A program made the translations under genes and the position numbers. Shown here piece after piece: positions 1-6,924 of a DNA stretch of 6,924 nt. Source of the stretch: Accumulibacter sp. (GTDB lineage: Bacteria; Pseudomonadota; Gammaproteobacteria; Burkholderiales; Rhodocyclaceae); NCBI GenBank assembly GCA_031274075.1, contig JAISQQ010000345.1, positions 1 to 6,924 of the forward strand, given 5' to 3'. Position 1 is the first letter of the stretch, and every line of letters starts with the position of its first letter. The notes under the pieces are model-generated. The model ran no database searches. It saw only the letters and a list, made by a program, of their open reading frames with translations, and was not told the DNA's origin.

Positions 1-2
1 CC

Positions 3-50
3 CCGCGCTCCCAGGAAACCCAATATTCGCGGGCGCTGCGCGCCCGGTAA
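3..50 (+). CDS. Possible C-terminal tail of an upstream gene (partial)
   Basis: From base 3 a plus-strand frame reads PRSQETQYSRALRAR and stops at TAA 48-50. Twelve of its 15 sense codons end in G or C, which fits the codon habit of the real genes here. A competing frame starting at base 1 stops at TGA 52-54 and reads PRAPRKPNIRGRCAPGN, which looks less natural. Only about 15 codons are visible, so no family can be assigned and the frame may simply be open by chance. If real, the upstream gene lies in the same direction as the cluster, with 134 bp between its stop and the first large gene. Confidence 0.25.
   Translation, partial: PRSQETQYSRALRAR
30..46. other. GC-rich perfect hairpin, 7-bp stem and 3-nt loop
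   Basis: CGGGCGC at 30-36 pairs perfectly with GCGCCCG at 40-46 around the loop TGC. It overlaps the end of the possible upstream reading frame and ends one base before its TAA. Neither strand has a T-run after the stem, so it is not a canonical intrinsic terminator. It could mark the 3' end of an upstream transcript or be a chance GC palindrome. Confidence 0.3.
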
Positions 51-55
51 CTGAA

Positions 56-125
<70 letters not shown>

Positions 126-130
<5 letters not shown>

Positions 131-153
131 AATGGCTCGGCTTTTGCTAGTCT
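126..153 (+). promoter_or_regulatory. Weak sigma70-like promoter candidate for the cluster
   Basis: CCGACA (126-131) matches four of six bases of the -35 consensus TTGACA. After a 16-bp spacer, TAGTCT (148-153) matches TATAAT at its first, second and last positions. Transcription would begin near 160, giving a leader of about 25 nt before the GTG at 185. The -35 box lies within the last degenerate heptad of the repeat array plus one base. This is a by-eye match in a short interval, so the promoter is a hypothesis. Confidence 0.3.
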
Positions 154-162
154 TTCCAGACT
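149..162. repeat. Short inverted repeat overlapping the putative -10
   Basis: AGTCT (149-153) and AGACT (158-162) are perfect reverse complements separated by TTCC. The left arm coincides with the last five bases of the candidate -10 box and the right arm falls at the expected transcription start. A small operator is possible, but a 5-bp arm pair occurs easily by chance and no regulator gene is visible in the window. Confidence 0.35.
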
Positions 163-173
163 CATTCCCTTCC

Positions 174-177
174 GGGG
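174..177 (+). promoter_or_regulatory. Weak Shine-Dalgarno (GGGG) supporting the GTG start at 185
   Basis: GGGG lies 7 nt upstream of the GTG at 185 and is the only purine cluster in the 20 bases before it. The match to the anti-Shine-Dalgarno sequence is poor, so initiation may be modest. It is listed because it helps decide the start of the first gene, whose frame stays open upstream through the repeat array but has no ATG, GTG or TTG codon there. Confidence 0.35.
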
Positions 178-184
178 TTCTTCC

Positions 185-3100
185 GTGTCGATCCATGTCG
201 CCATCAATCACGTCACGCATTATCGCTACGACCGGCTCGTCGCGCTCTCGCCGCAGGTCGTCCGCTTGCGGCCGGCGCCGCATTCGCGCACGCCGATCCT
301 GAGCTACTCGCTGAAGGTCACTCCGGAGGAGCATTTCATCAACTGGCAGCAGGATCCCCAGTCCAACTATCTCGCCCGCCTGGTTTTCCCGAAAAAGACA
401 CGCGAATTCAGGGTCGAGGTCGACTTGGTCGCCGAGATGTCGGTGATCAATCCCTTCGATTTCTTCCTCGAACCCAGCGCCGAAAAATTTCCCTTTGCCT
501 ACGATCCGGGCCTGCGTCACGAACTGCTGCCGTTCCTCGAGAAACTGCCGGCCACGCCCTTGTTCAAGGCTTTCGTCGACGGCGTTCCGCGCGGCCCGAC
601 GGTGACCGCCGATTTCCTGGTCGCCCTCAACCAGCGCGCGCAGCGCGCCGTCTCCTACGTCATCCGCCTCGAACCCGGCGTGCAGGCGCCGGGGGAGACG
701 CTGGCCAAGGCTTCCGGCTCGTGCCGCGATTCGGCCTGGCTGCTGGTGCAGGTATTGCGCCACCTGGGACTCGCCGCGCGCTTCGTTTCGGGCTACCTGA
801 TCCAGCTCGTGCCGGACGTGAAATCGCTCGACGGCGCTTCCGGCCCGGCGGCCGATTTCACCGACCTGCACGCATGGTGCGAAGTCTACCTGCCCGGCGC
901 CGGCTGGGTCGGCCTCGATCCGACCTCGGGCCTGCTCGCCGGCGAGGGGCACATCCCGATCGCCTGTTCGCCGGAACCCTCGTCGGCGGCGCCGATCACC
1001 GGCTTTTGCGAAGAGTGCGAATGCGATTTCTCGCACCTCATGAAGATCGAGCGCGTGCGCGAAACGCCGCGCGTCACCAAGCCCTATAGCGATGAGCAAT
1101 GGGCCGGCATCGAGGCGCTCGGGCAGCGCATCGACGCCGACCTGGCCGCGGGCGACGTGCGCCTGACGATGGGCGGCGAGCCGACTTTCGTCTCGATCGA
1201 CGATCCCGACGGCGCCGAGTGGAATACCGAGGCGCTCGGCCCGGCGAAGCGCGCCCGCGCCGCCGAACTGTTCCACAGGCTGCGCGAAAAATACGCCCCG
1301 CAGGGCCTCGTGCATTTCGGACAAGGCAAATGGTATCCCGGCGAACAACTGCCGCGCTGGTCGCTGAACTGCTTCTGGCGCAAGGACGGCGAAGCGCTGT
1401 GGTCGGACCCGGCGCTGGTCGCCGACGAGACGCGCGACTACGGCGCGGACGAAGCGCTCGCCGGGCGCTTCCTGCGCCGCGTGGCCGAGCTCCTGGACCT
1501 CGACGGACACTACGTCTTCCCGGCCTACGAGGACGTGTTCTACTACTTGTGGCGCGAGCGCCGCCTGCCGGTCAACGTCGATCCCTTCGATTCCCGCCTC
1601 GACGACCCGCTCGAACGCGACCGGCTCGCGCGCCTGTTCACGCAGGGGCTGAACGCCGTCGTCGGCCATGTACTGCCGGTGGCGCGCGACGCGGGTGATG
1701 GTGACGGTGCTGGTGCTGGCGATGGCCGCTGGCGGACGAGTCCGTGGTTCCTGCGCGGCGAGCGCTGCTACCTGGTTCCCGGCGACTCGCCGATCGGCTA
1801 CCGCCTGCCGCTCGACGCGCAGCCGTGGGCGGCGAAAACGGATCGTCCCCAGATCGACCCGCCCGATCCGACGCGGCGCGTCCCGCCGCTCCAGGCGCGC
1901 GCGCAGATCGAGCGCCGCCTCGACGAACGCGCGCTGGCGGCGCGCGAAGTCGGAACGTCGCCGTTCGCGCCGTCGGCGAACCTCTCTTTCGAGCGCTCGC
2001 CGCAAAGCCAGGAATCCGCCGCGTGGATCACGCGCACGGCCATTTCGGCGCAGGCGCGCGGCGGCGTGCTGTACGTCTTCATGCCGCCGACGGAAAGCCT
2101 CGATGACTACGTGGAACTCGTCGCCGCGGTCGAAACCACCGCCAGGGAACTGGCGGCGCCGATCCTCCTCGAAGGCTACGAACCGCCGCGCGACGCGCGT
2201 CTTGTCAAGTTCAGCGTCACCCCCGACCCCGGCGTCATCGAGGTCAACATCCAGCCTTGCGCCGACTGGGACGAACTCGTCGAGCGCACCACGCATCTCT
2301 ACGAAGCCGCGCGGCTGTCGCGCCTGAGCAGCGAGAAATTCATGCTCGACGGGCGTCATACGGGCACCGGCGGCGGCAACCATTTCGTGCTCGGCGCGGC
2401 GTCGCCGCTCGACTCGCCGTTCCTGCGCCGGCCGGATCTGCTGCGCAGCCTGGTCGCCTACTGGCACAACCATCCGTCGCTCTCCTACCTGTTCTCCGGC
2501 CTGTTCATCGGGCCGACCAGCCAGGCGCCGCGCATCGACGAGGCGCGCAACGATTCGGTCTATGAACTCGAGATCGCCTTCCGGCAGATTCCCGAAGCCG
2601 GCGCGGAAGTTCCGCCGTGGCGGGTCGACCGTTTGCTGCGCAACCTGCTGATCGATCCCACCGGCAACACGCACCGCGCCGAGTTCTGCATCGACAAGCT
2701 CTACTCGCCCGACAGCGTTTCCGGGCGTCTCGGCCTGCTGGAAATGCGCGCTTTCGAGATGCCGCCGCACGCGCGCATGTCGCTGACCCAGCAGCTCCTC
2801 CTGCGCGCCCTGGTGGCGCGTTTCTGGACCGCGCCCTACGCGCCGGCGCGCCTCGTGCGCTGGGGAACCGAACTGCACGACCGCTTCATGCTGCCGCATT
2901 TCGTCCAGCAGGATTTCGCCGACGTCATCGACGAGCTGAACGCCGCCGGCTACGCCTTCGACGCCGGCTGGTTCGCGCCGCATTTCGAATTTCGCTTCCC
3001 GCTGTACGGCCATTTCGCCGCGCGCGGCATCGAGATCGAATTGCGCCAGGCGCTGGAGCCTTGGCACGTGCTGGGCGAGGAGGGCGGCGCCGGCGGCGCG

Positions 3101-3535
3101 GTGCGCTACGTCGACTCGTCGCTCGAACGTCTCGAAGTCAAGGCGACCGGCATGGCCGGCGAGCGCTATGTGCTGACCTGCAATGGCCGCCCCTTGCCCT
3201 TGCGCAGCACCGGCAAGCCCGGCGAGTTCGTCGCCGGCGTGCGTTACCGCGCCTGGCAGCCTTCGTCCTGCCTGCATCCGACCATCGGCGTGCACGCGCC
3301 GCTCGTCTTCGATCTCGTCGACACCTGGACGCGGCGCTCGCTGGGCGGCTGCCAGTACCACGTCGCGCATCCGGGCGGGCGCAGTTTCGACCGCTACCCG
3401 ATCAACGCCTACGAGGCCGAAGGCCGCCGCCTGGCGCGCTTCACCGTGCTCGGCCATACGCCGGGGCGGATCGCGCCGCGCGAGGAAGCGGGCAACGCCA
3501 GCTTCCCGTTTACGCTAGACTTGCGGACTTCCTGA
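185..3535 (+). CDS. Transglutaminase-like protein with C-terminal DUF2126 putative amidoligase
   Basis: A 1116-residue two-part protein. Residues 1 to about 100 resemble the bacterial transglutaminase N-terminal region ([17 protein letters not shown] opening). A papain-like transglutaminase core follows at about 150-250, with an intact predicted triad: C180 in GSCRD, H229 in DLHAW, D245 in GLDPTSG. From about 295 to the end is DUF2126, a family annotated as a putative glutamine-synthetase-like amidoligase. Its signatures here are LTMGGEPTF (327-335), [10 protein letters not shown] (725-734), WHNHP (760-764), AEFCIDKL (832-839), [11 protein letters not shown] (851-861) and the C-terminal [11 protein letters not shown] (1055-1065). 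Length is normal for the family. GTG is chosen because [10 protein letters not shown] matches the usual family N-terminus and no other start exists upstream in frame. No signal peptide or membrane segment is seen, so it is probably cytoplasmic. The predicted role is formation or hydrolysis of amide or isopeptide bonds on an unknown peptide or protein. Oddities are an acidic Gly-rich linker (502-514) and a CxxCxC cluster (275-280). Confidence 0.93.
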   Translation: MSIHVAINHVTHYRYDRLVALSPQVVRLRPAPHSRTPILSYSLKVTPEEHFINWQQDPQSNYLARLVFPKKTREFRVEVDLVAEMSVINPFDFFLEPSAEKFPFAYDPGLRHELLPFLEKLPATPLFKAFVDGVPRGPTVTADFLVALNQRAQRAVSYVIRLEPGVQAPGETLAKASGSCRDSAWLLVQVLRHLGLAARFVSGYLIQLVPDVKSLDGASGPAADFTDLHAWCEVYLPGAGWVGLDPTSGLLAGEGHIPIACSPEPSSAAPITGFCEECECDFSHLMKIERVRETPRVTKPYSDEQWAGIEALGQRIDADLAAGDVRLTMGGEPTFVSIDDPDGAEWNTEALGPAKRARAAELFHRLREKYAPQGLVHFGQGKWYPGEQLPRWSLNCFWRKDGEALWSDPALVADETRDYGADEALAGRFLRRVAELLDLDGHYVFPAYEDVFYYLWRERRLPVNVDPFDSRLDDPLERDRLARLFTQGLNAVVGHVLPVARDAGDGDGAGAGDGRWRTSPWFLRGERCYLVPGDSPIGYRLPLDAQPWAAKTDRPQIDPPDPTRRVPPLQARAQIERRLDERALAAREVGTSPFAPSANLSFERSPQSQESAAWITRTAISAQARGGVLYVFMPPTESLDDYVELVAAVETTARELAAPILLEGYEPPRDARLVKFSVTPDPGVIEVNIQPCADWDELVERTTHLYEAARLSRLSSEKFMLDGRHTGTGGGNHFVLGAASPLDSPFLRRPDLLRSLVAYWHNHPSLSYLFSGLFIGPTSQAPRIDEARNDSVYELEIAFRQIPEAGAEVPPWRVDRLLRNLLIDPTGNTHRAEFCIDKLYSPDSVSGRLGLLEMRAFEMPPHARMSLTQQLLLRALVARFWTAPYAPARLVRWGTELHDRFMLPHFVQQDFADVIDELNAAGYAFDAGWFAPHFEFRFPLYGHFAARGIEIELRQALEPWHVLGEEGGAGGAVRYVDSSLERLEVKATGMAGERYVLTCNGRPLPLRSTGKPGEFVAGVRYRAWQPSSCLHPTIGVHAPLVFDLVDTWTRRSLGGCQYHVAHPGGRSFDRYPINAYEAEGRRLARFTVLGHTPGRIAPREEAGNASFPFTLDLRTS
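1688..1726 (+). repeat. Low-complexity Gly/Asp/Ala linker within the DUF2126 gene
   Basis: Codons here encode [13 protein letters not shown] (residues 502-514). The DNA is a degenerate GGTGNT-like repeat: five of the six glycine, alanine and aspartate codons at 1694-1711 except GAC end in T, and more T-ending codons follow, whereas neighbouring codons end almost always in G or C. The segment sits between LPVAR and [21 protein letters not shown], where from memory most relatives have a short linker. It looks like a slippage-derived insertion in a surface loop, kept in frame. Confidence 0.6.
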
Positions 3536-3678
3536 AAACCCGTTGCAAGCACGGCGGCCACGACGAAAATCCAAAACATCGGCGGGCGGCGCGTCATCCG
3601 GCGGGCCGCCGGGAAGCCCGGTCGAAACCACCTTTTCTTGTCCCGTCTTTTCTCGTTTTATCCCGACTGATTTGAAAC
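3536..3678. other. 143-bp intergenic gap with alternative hairpins and a T-rich tract
   Basis: No convincing gene is seen. CCGGCG (3598-3603) pairs with CGCCGG (3607-3612) around the loop GGC. CCGGG (3609-3613) pairs with CCCGG (3617-3621) around the loop AAG. The two stems share bases 3609-3612, so they exclude each other. A pyrimidine-rich stretch with three TTTT runs follows at 3631-3665, but the first run begins 11 bases after the second stem, too far for a canonical terminator. The last bases before the next gene (GACTGATTTGAAAC) hold no good Shine-Dalgarno. The gap could contain an attenuator, a weak terminator or an internal promoter. Confidence 0.4.
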
Positions 3679-6222
3679 ATGCCGCGCACCCTGCTCGCCA
3701 ATTACCCCGGCAAGACCGACCGTTTCGACGAGATGCTCGCCGACGACGGCCAGTTGCGGCCATCGTGGCGGGCGTTTTTCGATCACCTCGACCATGCCGC
3801 TCCGGGAGAGATGCGCCATCAGCTCGACTACGTGCGCCGGCGGCTCCAGGAAAACGGCGTCACCTACAACGTCTCCGCCGATCCCAAGGGCGTCAACCGG
3901 CCGTGGGAACTCGATCCCCTGCCGATGATCCTGTCGCCGGACGAATGGAGCGCCATTTCCGCCGCCGTGACCCAGCGCGCGCGCCTGCTCAACGCGCTGC
4001 TCGGCGACCTCTACGGCGAACAGCGCCTGCTCCGCGACGGCAGCATCCCGCCGGCGCTGGTGTACGGCCACAACGGATTTCTCTGGCCCTGCCAGGGCGT
4101 CCGCCCGCCGGACGACATCTGGCTGCATCTCTACGCCGCCGACCTCGCGCGCTCGCCCGACGGCCGCTGGTGGGTCATCGCCGACCGCACGCAATCGCCT
4201 TTCGGCACCGGCCACGCGCTGGAGAACCGGATCATCGTCTCGCGCCTCTTTCCGGAAAAATTCCGCGAACTCGGCGTGCTCCACCTGGCCACGTTCTTCG
4301 CCGCCTTGCAGCAAAGCCTGGCGCACTGGGCGGCGAAGGACGGCGACGCGGCCCAGCCGCATGTCGTCCTGCTCACGCCCGGCCCCTACAACGAAGCCTA
4401 TTTCGAGCACACCTACCTCGCCCGCTACCTCGGCTACCCCTTGGTCGAAGGCCAGGATTTGACGGTGCGCGACAACCGCGTCTACCTGAAGACGCTGACC
4501 GGCCTGCGCCGCGTGCACGCCATCCTGCGGCGTCTCGACGACGATTTCTGCGATCCGCTCGAACTGCGCGGCGATTCCGCGCTCGGCGTTCCCGGCCTGC
4601 TGCAGGCCGCGCGCGCCGGAACCGTGCTGGTGGCCAACGCGCTCGGCAGCGGCCTGCTCGAGTCCGCCGCGCTGCCCGGCTTCCTGCCCGGCGTCTGCGA
4701 GAAGCTGCTGGGCGAGAGCCTGCGCATGCCTTCGGTCGGCACCTGGTGGTGCGGCGAACCGGCGGCGTTCGAGTTCGTCGTCGAACACCTCGACCTCTTG
4801 GTGATCAAGGGCGCTTTTCCGTCGCAGCGCATGGAACCGGTCTTCGGCAGCGAACTCGATGACGCGGCGCGCGACGAGATGATCGGACGCCTGCGCGACC
4901 GCCCGTCCGCCTACGTCGCGCAGGAACTCGTGCGCTTCTCGCAATCCCCGTCCTGGAGCGCGCCGCACGAACGCCGGCTGCTGCCGCGCGGCGTCGCGCT
5001 GCGCGTTTACGCCGCCGCCACGCCGCGCGGCTACCAGGTCATGCCCGGCGGCCTCACGCGCGTCAGCTCGGCCACCAACGCCCGCTTCATTTCCATGCGG
5101 CGCGGCGGTTCGAGCAAGGATACCTGGGTGCTCAGCGACGCGCCGGTCGTTCCCTTCAGCCTGATCAAGCCGGTGACCGGCAAGGCCCGGCTCGTCCGCA
5201 GCGGCAGCAACCTCTCCTCGCGGGTGGTCGAAAACCTGTTCTGGTTCGGGCGCTACGCCGAGCGCAGCGAAAACATGGCGCGGCTCCTGCGCGTCGCCCT
5301 GTCGCGCCTGATCAATGTCGGCAGCGGCAACGACTTGGCGCTGATGTCCGTCTACGAAACCGGACTGGCGCTCAAGCTGCTCCCGGCGCTCAACAAGAAG
5401 CCGACCCGGCGCGAGATCCAGGCGCGGCTGCTCGCCGCCCTGTACGGCGCGGAACGGGACGACAGCCTGCGCGGCGACATCCAGCGCCTGCTCTGGGTCG
5501 GCGCCCAGGTGCGCGAACGCTTCTCGCTCGACAACTGGCATGCGCTCAACCACTTGCAGCGCCAGTTGCAGGCCTACGCCAAGGGCCGGCCGACGCTCAG
5601 CGAAGCGCTGGCCTTCGTCGACCAGACGCTGCTCGCCACCTCGGCGTTGGCCGGCTTCGCCATGGACGACATGACGCGCGACGACGGCTGGCGCTTCCTG
5701 GTCATCGGCCGCCACATCGAACGCCTGATCTTCCTCTCGAGGGCGATCAGCCCGTTCCTGCATCTCGAATCGATGCGCAATCCGGGCTGCCTCGAATGGC
5801 TGCTCGAGCTGGCCGACAGCATCATCACCTACCGTTCGCGCTACATGGCGCCGCCGGAAGCGCTGCCCGCCATCGACCTGATCGTTTTCGACGAGACCAA
5901 TCCGCACGCGGTGATTTTCCAGTTGCGGCGCATGGTCCGCTACATCAGGCGCCTGAAGCGCGAGCCGGAAGGACTCCTCGGCAACGGCGGCGACGGCCTG
6001 CGCGCTTTCCTTTCGCGCCTGCGCGCCTTCGGCCGGAACTACGAGAACCACGACTTCTCCGCCGCCGGCCAGCGCGGCGGCGGCGGCAGCGGCGACGCCT
6101 GCCTCGAACTCGCCGCCCTGCTCGACGGCATCGCGGCGGAGACCGCCGCCCTCTCCGACCGGCTGGCGAGGCGCTATTTCACCCACATCGACGATGTCCG
6201 GCGACACACCCTGGCCGCCTGA
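3679..6222 (+). CDS. Circularly permuted ATP-grasp / alpha-E domain fusion protein
   Basis: An 847-residue protein. Residues about 55-500 match the circularly permuted type 2 ATP-grasp family: GVTYNVSADPKG (60-71), RPWELDPLP (74-82), LLNALLGDLYGEQRLL (103-118), WWVIADRTQSPFGTG (164-178), LTPGPYNEAYFEHTYLAR (232-249), DFCDPLELRGDSALG (289-303) and YVAQELVRFSQSP (412-424). Residues about 512-836 match the all-helical alpha-E domain (DUF403): NLFWFGRYAERSENMARLL (519-537), GWRFLVIGRHIERL (670-683), ITYRSRY (716-722) and NPHAVIFQLRR (741-751). ATP-grasp enzymes join a carboxylate to an amine using ATP through an acyl-phosphate. The substrate here is unknown and alpha-E has no established activity. 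Some bacteria encode the two domains as separate genes, whereas this fused form is common in Proteobacteria. The ATG is the first possible start, because a TGA at 3673-3675 lies in frame one codon upstream. The Shine-Dalgarno is weak. A Gly-rich loop RGGGGSGD (799-806) interrupts the C-terminal helices. Confidence 0.94.
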   Translation: MPRTLLANYPGKTDRFDEMLADDGQLRPSWRAFFDHLDHAAPGEMRHQLDYVRRRLQENGVTYNVSADPKGVNRPWELDPLPMILSPDEWSAISAAVTQRARLLNALLGDLYGEQRLLRDGSIPPALVYGHNGFLWPCQGVRPPDDIWLHLYAADLARSPDGRWWVIADRTQSPFGTGHALENRIIVSRLFPEKFRELGVLHLATFFAALQQSLAHWAAKDGDAAQPHVVLLTPGPYNEAYFEHTYLARYLGYPLVEGQDLTVRDNRVYLKTLTGLRRVHAILRRLDDDFCDPLELRGDSALGVPGLLQAARAGTVLVANALGSGLLESAALPGFLPGVCEKLLGESLRMPSVGTWWCGEPAAFEFVVEHLDLLVIKGAFPSQRMEPVFGSELDDAARDEMIGRLRDRPSAYVAQELVRFSQSPSWSAPHERRLLPRGVALRVYAAATPRGYQVMPGGLTRVSSATNARFISMRRGGSSKDTWVLSDAPVVPFSLIKPVTGKARLVRSGSNLSSRVVENLFWFGRYAERSENMARLLRVALSRLINVGSGNDLALMSVYETGLALKLLPALNKKPTRREIQARLLAALYGAERDDSLRGDIQRLLWVGAQVRERFSLDNWHALNHLQRQLQAYAKGRPTLSEALAFVDQTLLATSALAGFAMDDMTRDDGWRFLVIGRHIERLIFLSRAISPFLHLESMRNPGCLEWLLELADSIITYRSRYMAPPEALPAIDLIVFDETNPHAVIFQLRRMVRYIRRLKREPEGLLGNGGDGLRAFLSRLRAFGRNYENHDFSAAGQRGGGGSGDACLELAALLDGIAAETAALSDRLARRYFTHIDDVRRHTLAA

Positions 6223-6924
6223 AACGACCGTGGACGCGAGCGCCCACTATCACGTCGTCCACGAGACCCGCTACCGCTACGGCAGCCCGGTTTCCATTTC
6301 GCGGCAGCTCCTGTGCCTGACGCCGCGCGACTGCCCGTGGCAGACCCGCCTCGAACACCGCATCGCGATCGATCCCGTTCCCGGACTGGACCAATCCCGG
6401 CACGACTGTTTCGGCAACGCGGTGCGCCAGTTCGCCCTCGAATCGCCGCACGACACGCTGCTGGTGCGCGCCGAAAGCCGCGTCGAGCTGCGCCCGCGTC
6501 CGCCGCCGCGGCCGTTCGCCGAATCGCCCGCCTGGGAGCGCGTGCGCGACGCGCTGGGCTACGGCGTCCTGCCGGTCCGCCTGGAGGCCTGCGCCTATCT
6601 GTACGAATCGCCCTACGTCCGCCTCAAGCGCGAATTCGTGCGCTACGCGCGCCCCTGCTTCCCGTCCGGGCGTCCGCTGCTGGAAGGCGTCCAGGCCTTG
6701 ATGGCGCGGATATTCGAGGAATTCACCTTCGATCCGAAAGCCACCAGCGTCGCCACCCCGGTGCTCGAAGTGCTCGAAAAGAAACGCGGCGTCTGCCAGG
6801 ACTTCGCGCACCTGATGCTCTCCTGCCTGCGCTCGCTCGGGCTGCCGGCGCGCTACGTCAGCGGCTACCTGCTGACCCGTCCGCCGCCCGGCCAGCCGCG
6901 CATGATCGGCGCCGACGCCTCGCA
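6194..6924 (+). CDS. Second transglutaminase-like protein, 3' end cut by the window
   Basis: The frame is open to the window edge (243 codons plus two bases). It has the bacterial transglutaminase N-terminal region (YHVVHETRYRYGSPVSISRQ opening) followed by the start of a papain-like core: GVCQDFAHLMLSCLRSLGLP, with catalytic C201 in GVCQD, then ARYVSGYLL. The window ends GADAS plus CA. Relatives read DASHAW, so the catalytic His codon is split by the edge and the Asp lies beyond it. This protein lacks a sequence relation to DUF2126 in the visible part and is probably the stand-alone paralogue (usually about 270-320 residues). The start is uncertain. ATG 6194 overlaps the previous gene by 29 bp and gives a 17-residue Pro-rich lead before HYHVV, while GTG 6230 lies 7 bp after the previous stop and gives a more usual short lead (MDASAHYHVV). 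Neither has a good Shine-Dalgarno. Tight packing implies cotranscription with the ATP-grasp/alpha-E gene and probably translational coupling. Confidence 0.9.
   Translation, partial: MSGDTPWPPETTVDASAHYHVVHETRYRYGSPVSISRQLLCLTPRDCPWQTRLEHRIAIDPVPGLDQSRHDCFGNAVRQFALESPHDTLLVRAESRVELRPRPPPRPFAESPAWERVRDALGYGVLPVRLEACAYLYESPYVRLKREFVRYARPCFPSGRPLLEGVQALMARIFEEFTFDPKATSVATPVLEVLEKKRGVCQDFAHLMLSCLRSLGLPARYVSGYLLTRPPPGQPRMIGADAS

Noticed and set aside
30..46. Intrinsic terminator of an upstream gene
   Set aside because: The stem is perfect but no T-run follows on either strand, so it is listed only as a hairpin.
3516..3521. TAGACT near the end of the first gene as a -10 box, resembling TAGTCT upstream of that gene
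   Set aside because: The bases at the expected -35 (CAACGC) do not resemble TTGACA, and the segment encodes the C-terminal residues of the protein.
3633..3662. Sigma70 promoter (TTTTCT and TTTATC, 18-bp spacer) just before the ATP-grasp gene
   Set aside because: Both boxes match poorly and the tract is generally T-rich, so chance matches are expected; mentioned only as a possibility under the intergenic entry.
2617..3675. A 352-codon plus-strand frame over the 3' part of the DUF2126 gene and the gap
   Set aside because: Arg/Ala-rich frame-shifted translation of a conserved coding region; nothing suggests a separate gene.
3543..4862. A 439-codon plus-strand frame running from the intergenic gap into the ATP-grasp gene
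   Set aside because: It is an out-of-frame reading of a GC-rich gene, very rich in Arg, Ala and Pro, begins with TTG and has no family motif.
3658..6207. An 849-codon open frame on the minus strand covering almost the whole ATP-grasp/alpha-E gene
   Set aside because: Its codon boundaries align exactly with those of the plus-strand gene, so a stop would need a sense codon TTA, TCA or CTA, which this GC-biased gene never uses. The product is a low-complexity run of A, V, G, E, Q and R with no recognisable motif, whereas the plus strand has many family motifs.
6179..6811. A 210-codon minus-strand open frame over the second transglutaminase gene
   Set aside because: Same aligned-antisense frame effect; the plus-strand protein has clear transglutaminase motifs.

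Overview
The window is a GC-rich stretch (roughly two-thirds G+C by eye, with strongly G/C-biased third codon positions) carrying one coherent plus-strand gene cluster. Codon bias, the form of the proteins and the gene order suggest a betaproteobacterium, plausibly of the Rhodocyclales type. This placement comes from general familiarity, not from a search.

Layout. Bases 1-184 are non-coding or hold only a short possible tail of an upstream gene (stop at 48-50). They contain a 7-bp hairpin (30-46), a striking run of heptanucleotide tandem repeats (56-130, consensus TTCTGTC), a weak sigma70-like promoter whose -35 box lies at the last degenerate repeat (126-153), and a small inverted repeat over and just after the -10 (149-162). 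Three large genes follow, all on the plus strand. (1) 185-3535 encodes a 1116-residue protein with an N-terminal transglutaminase-like region and a C-terminal DUF2126 putative amidoligase. (2) 3679-6222 encodes an 847-residue fusion of a circularly permuted ATP-grasp domain and an alpha-E domain. (3) From 6194 or 6230 to the window end runs a second, smaller transglutaminase-like protein. It is cut exactly inside the codon expected to encode its catalytic histidine.

How the genes work together. This is a recognisable conserved cluster that comparative genomics (Aravind and co-workers on amidoligases, about 2009, from memory) predicted to be a peptide-synthesis or protein-modification system. 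It pairs two ATP-dependent amide-bond-forming folds (the glutamine-synthetase-like DUF2126 and the ATP-grasp domain) with two papain-like transglutaminase/peptidase domains and the helical alpha-E domain. In many genomes the proteasome-like peptidase Anbu is a neighbour, and it would be expected just beyond the right edge. As far as I know the substrate and product remain unknown. The system is therefore not undescribed at the level of families, but it is uncharacterised biochemically.

The less expected features are the heptad repeat next to the presumed promoter, an acidic Gly/Asp/Ala linker inside the DUF2126 protein with atypical T-ending codons, a CxxCxC cluster at the domain junction, and a 143-bp gap with two mutually exclusive hairpins between genes 1 and 2, although genes 2 and 3 are tightly packed. 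An 849-codon antisense open frame over gene 2 is judged a composition artefact.
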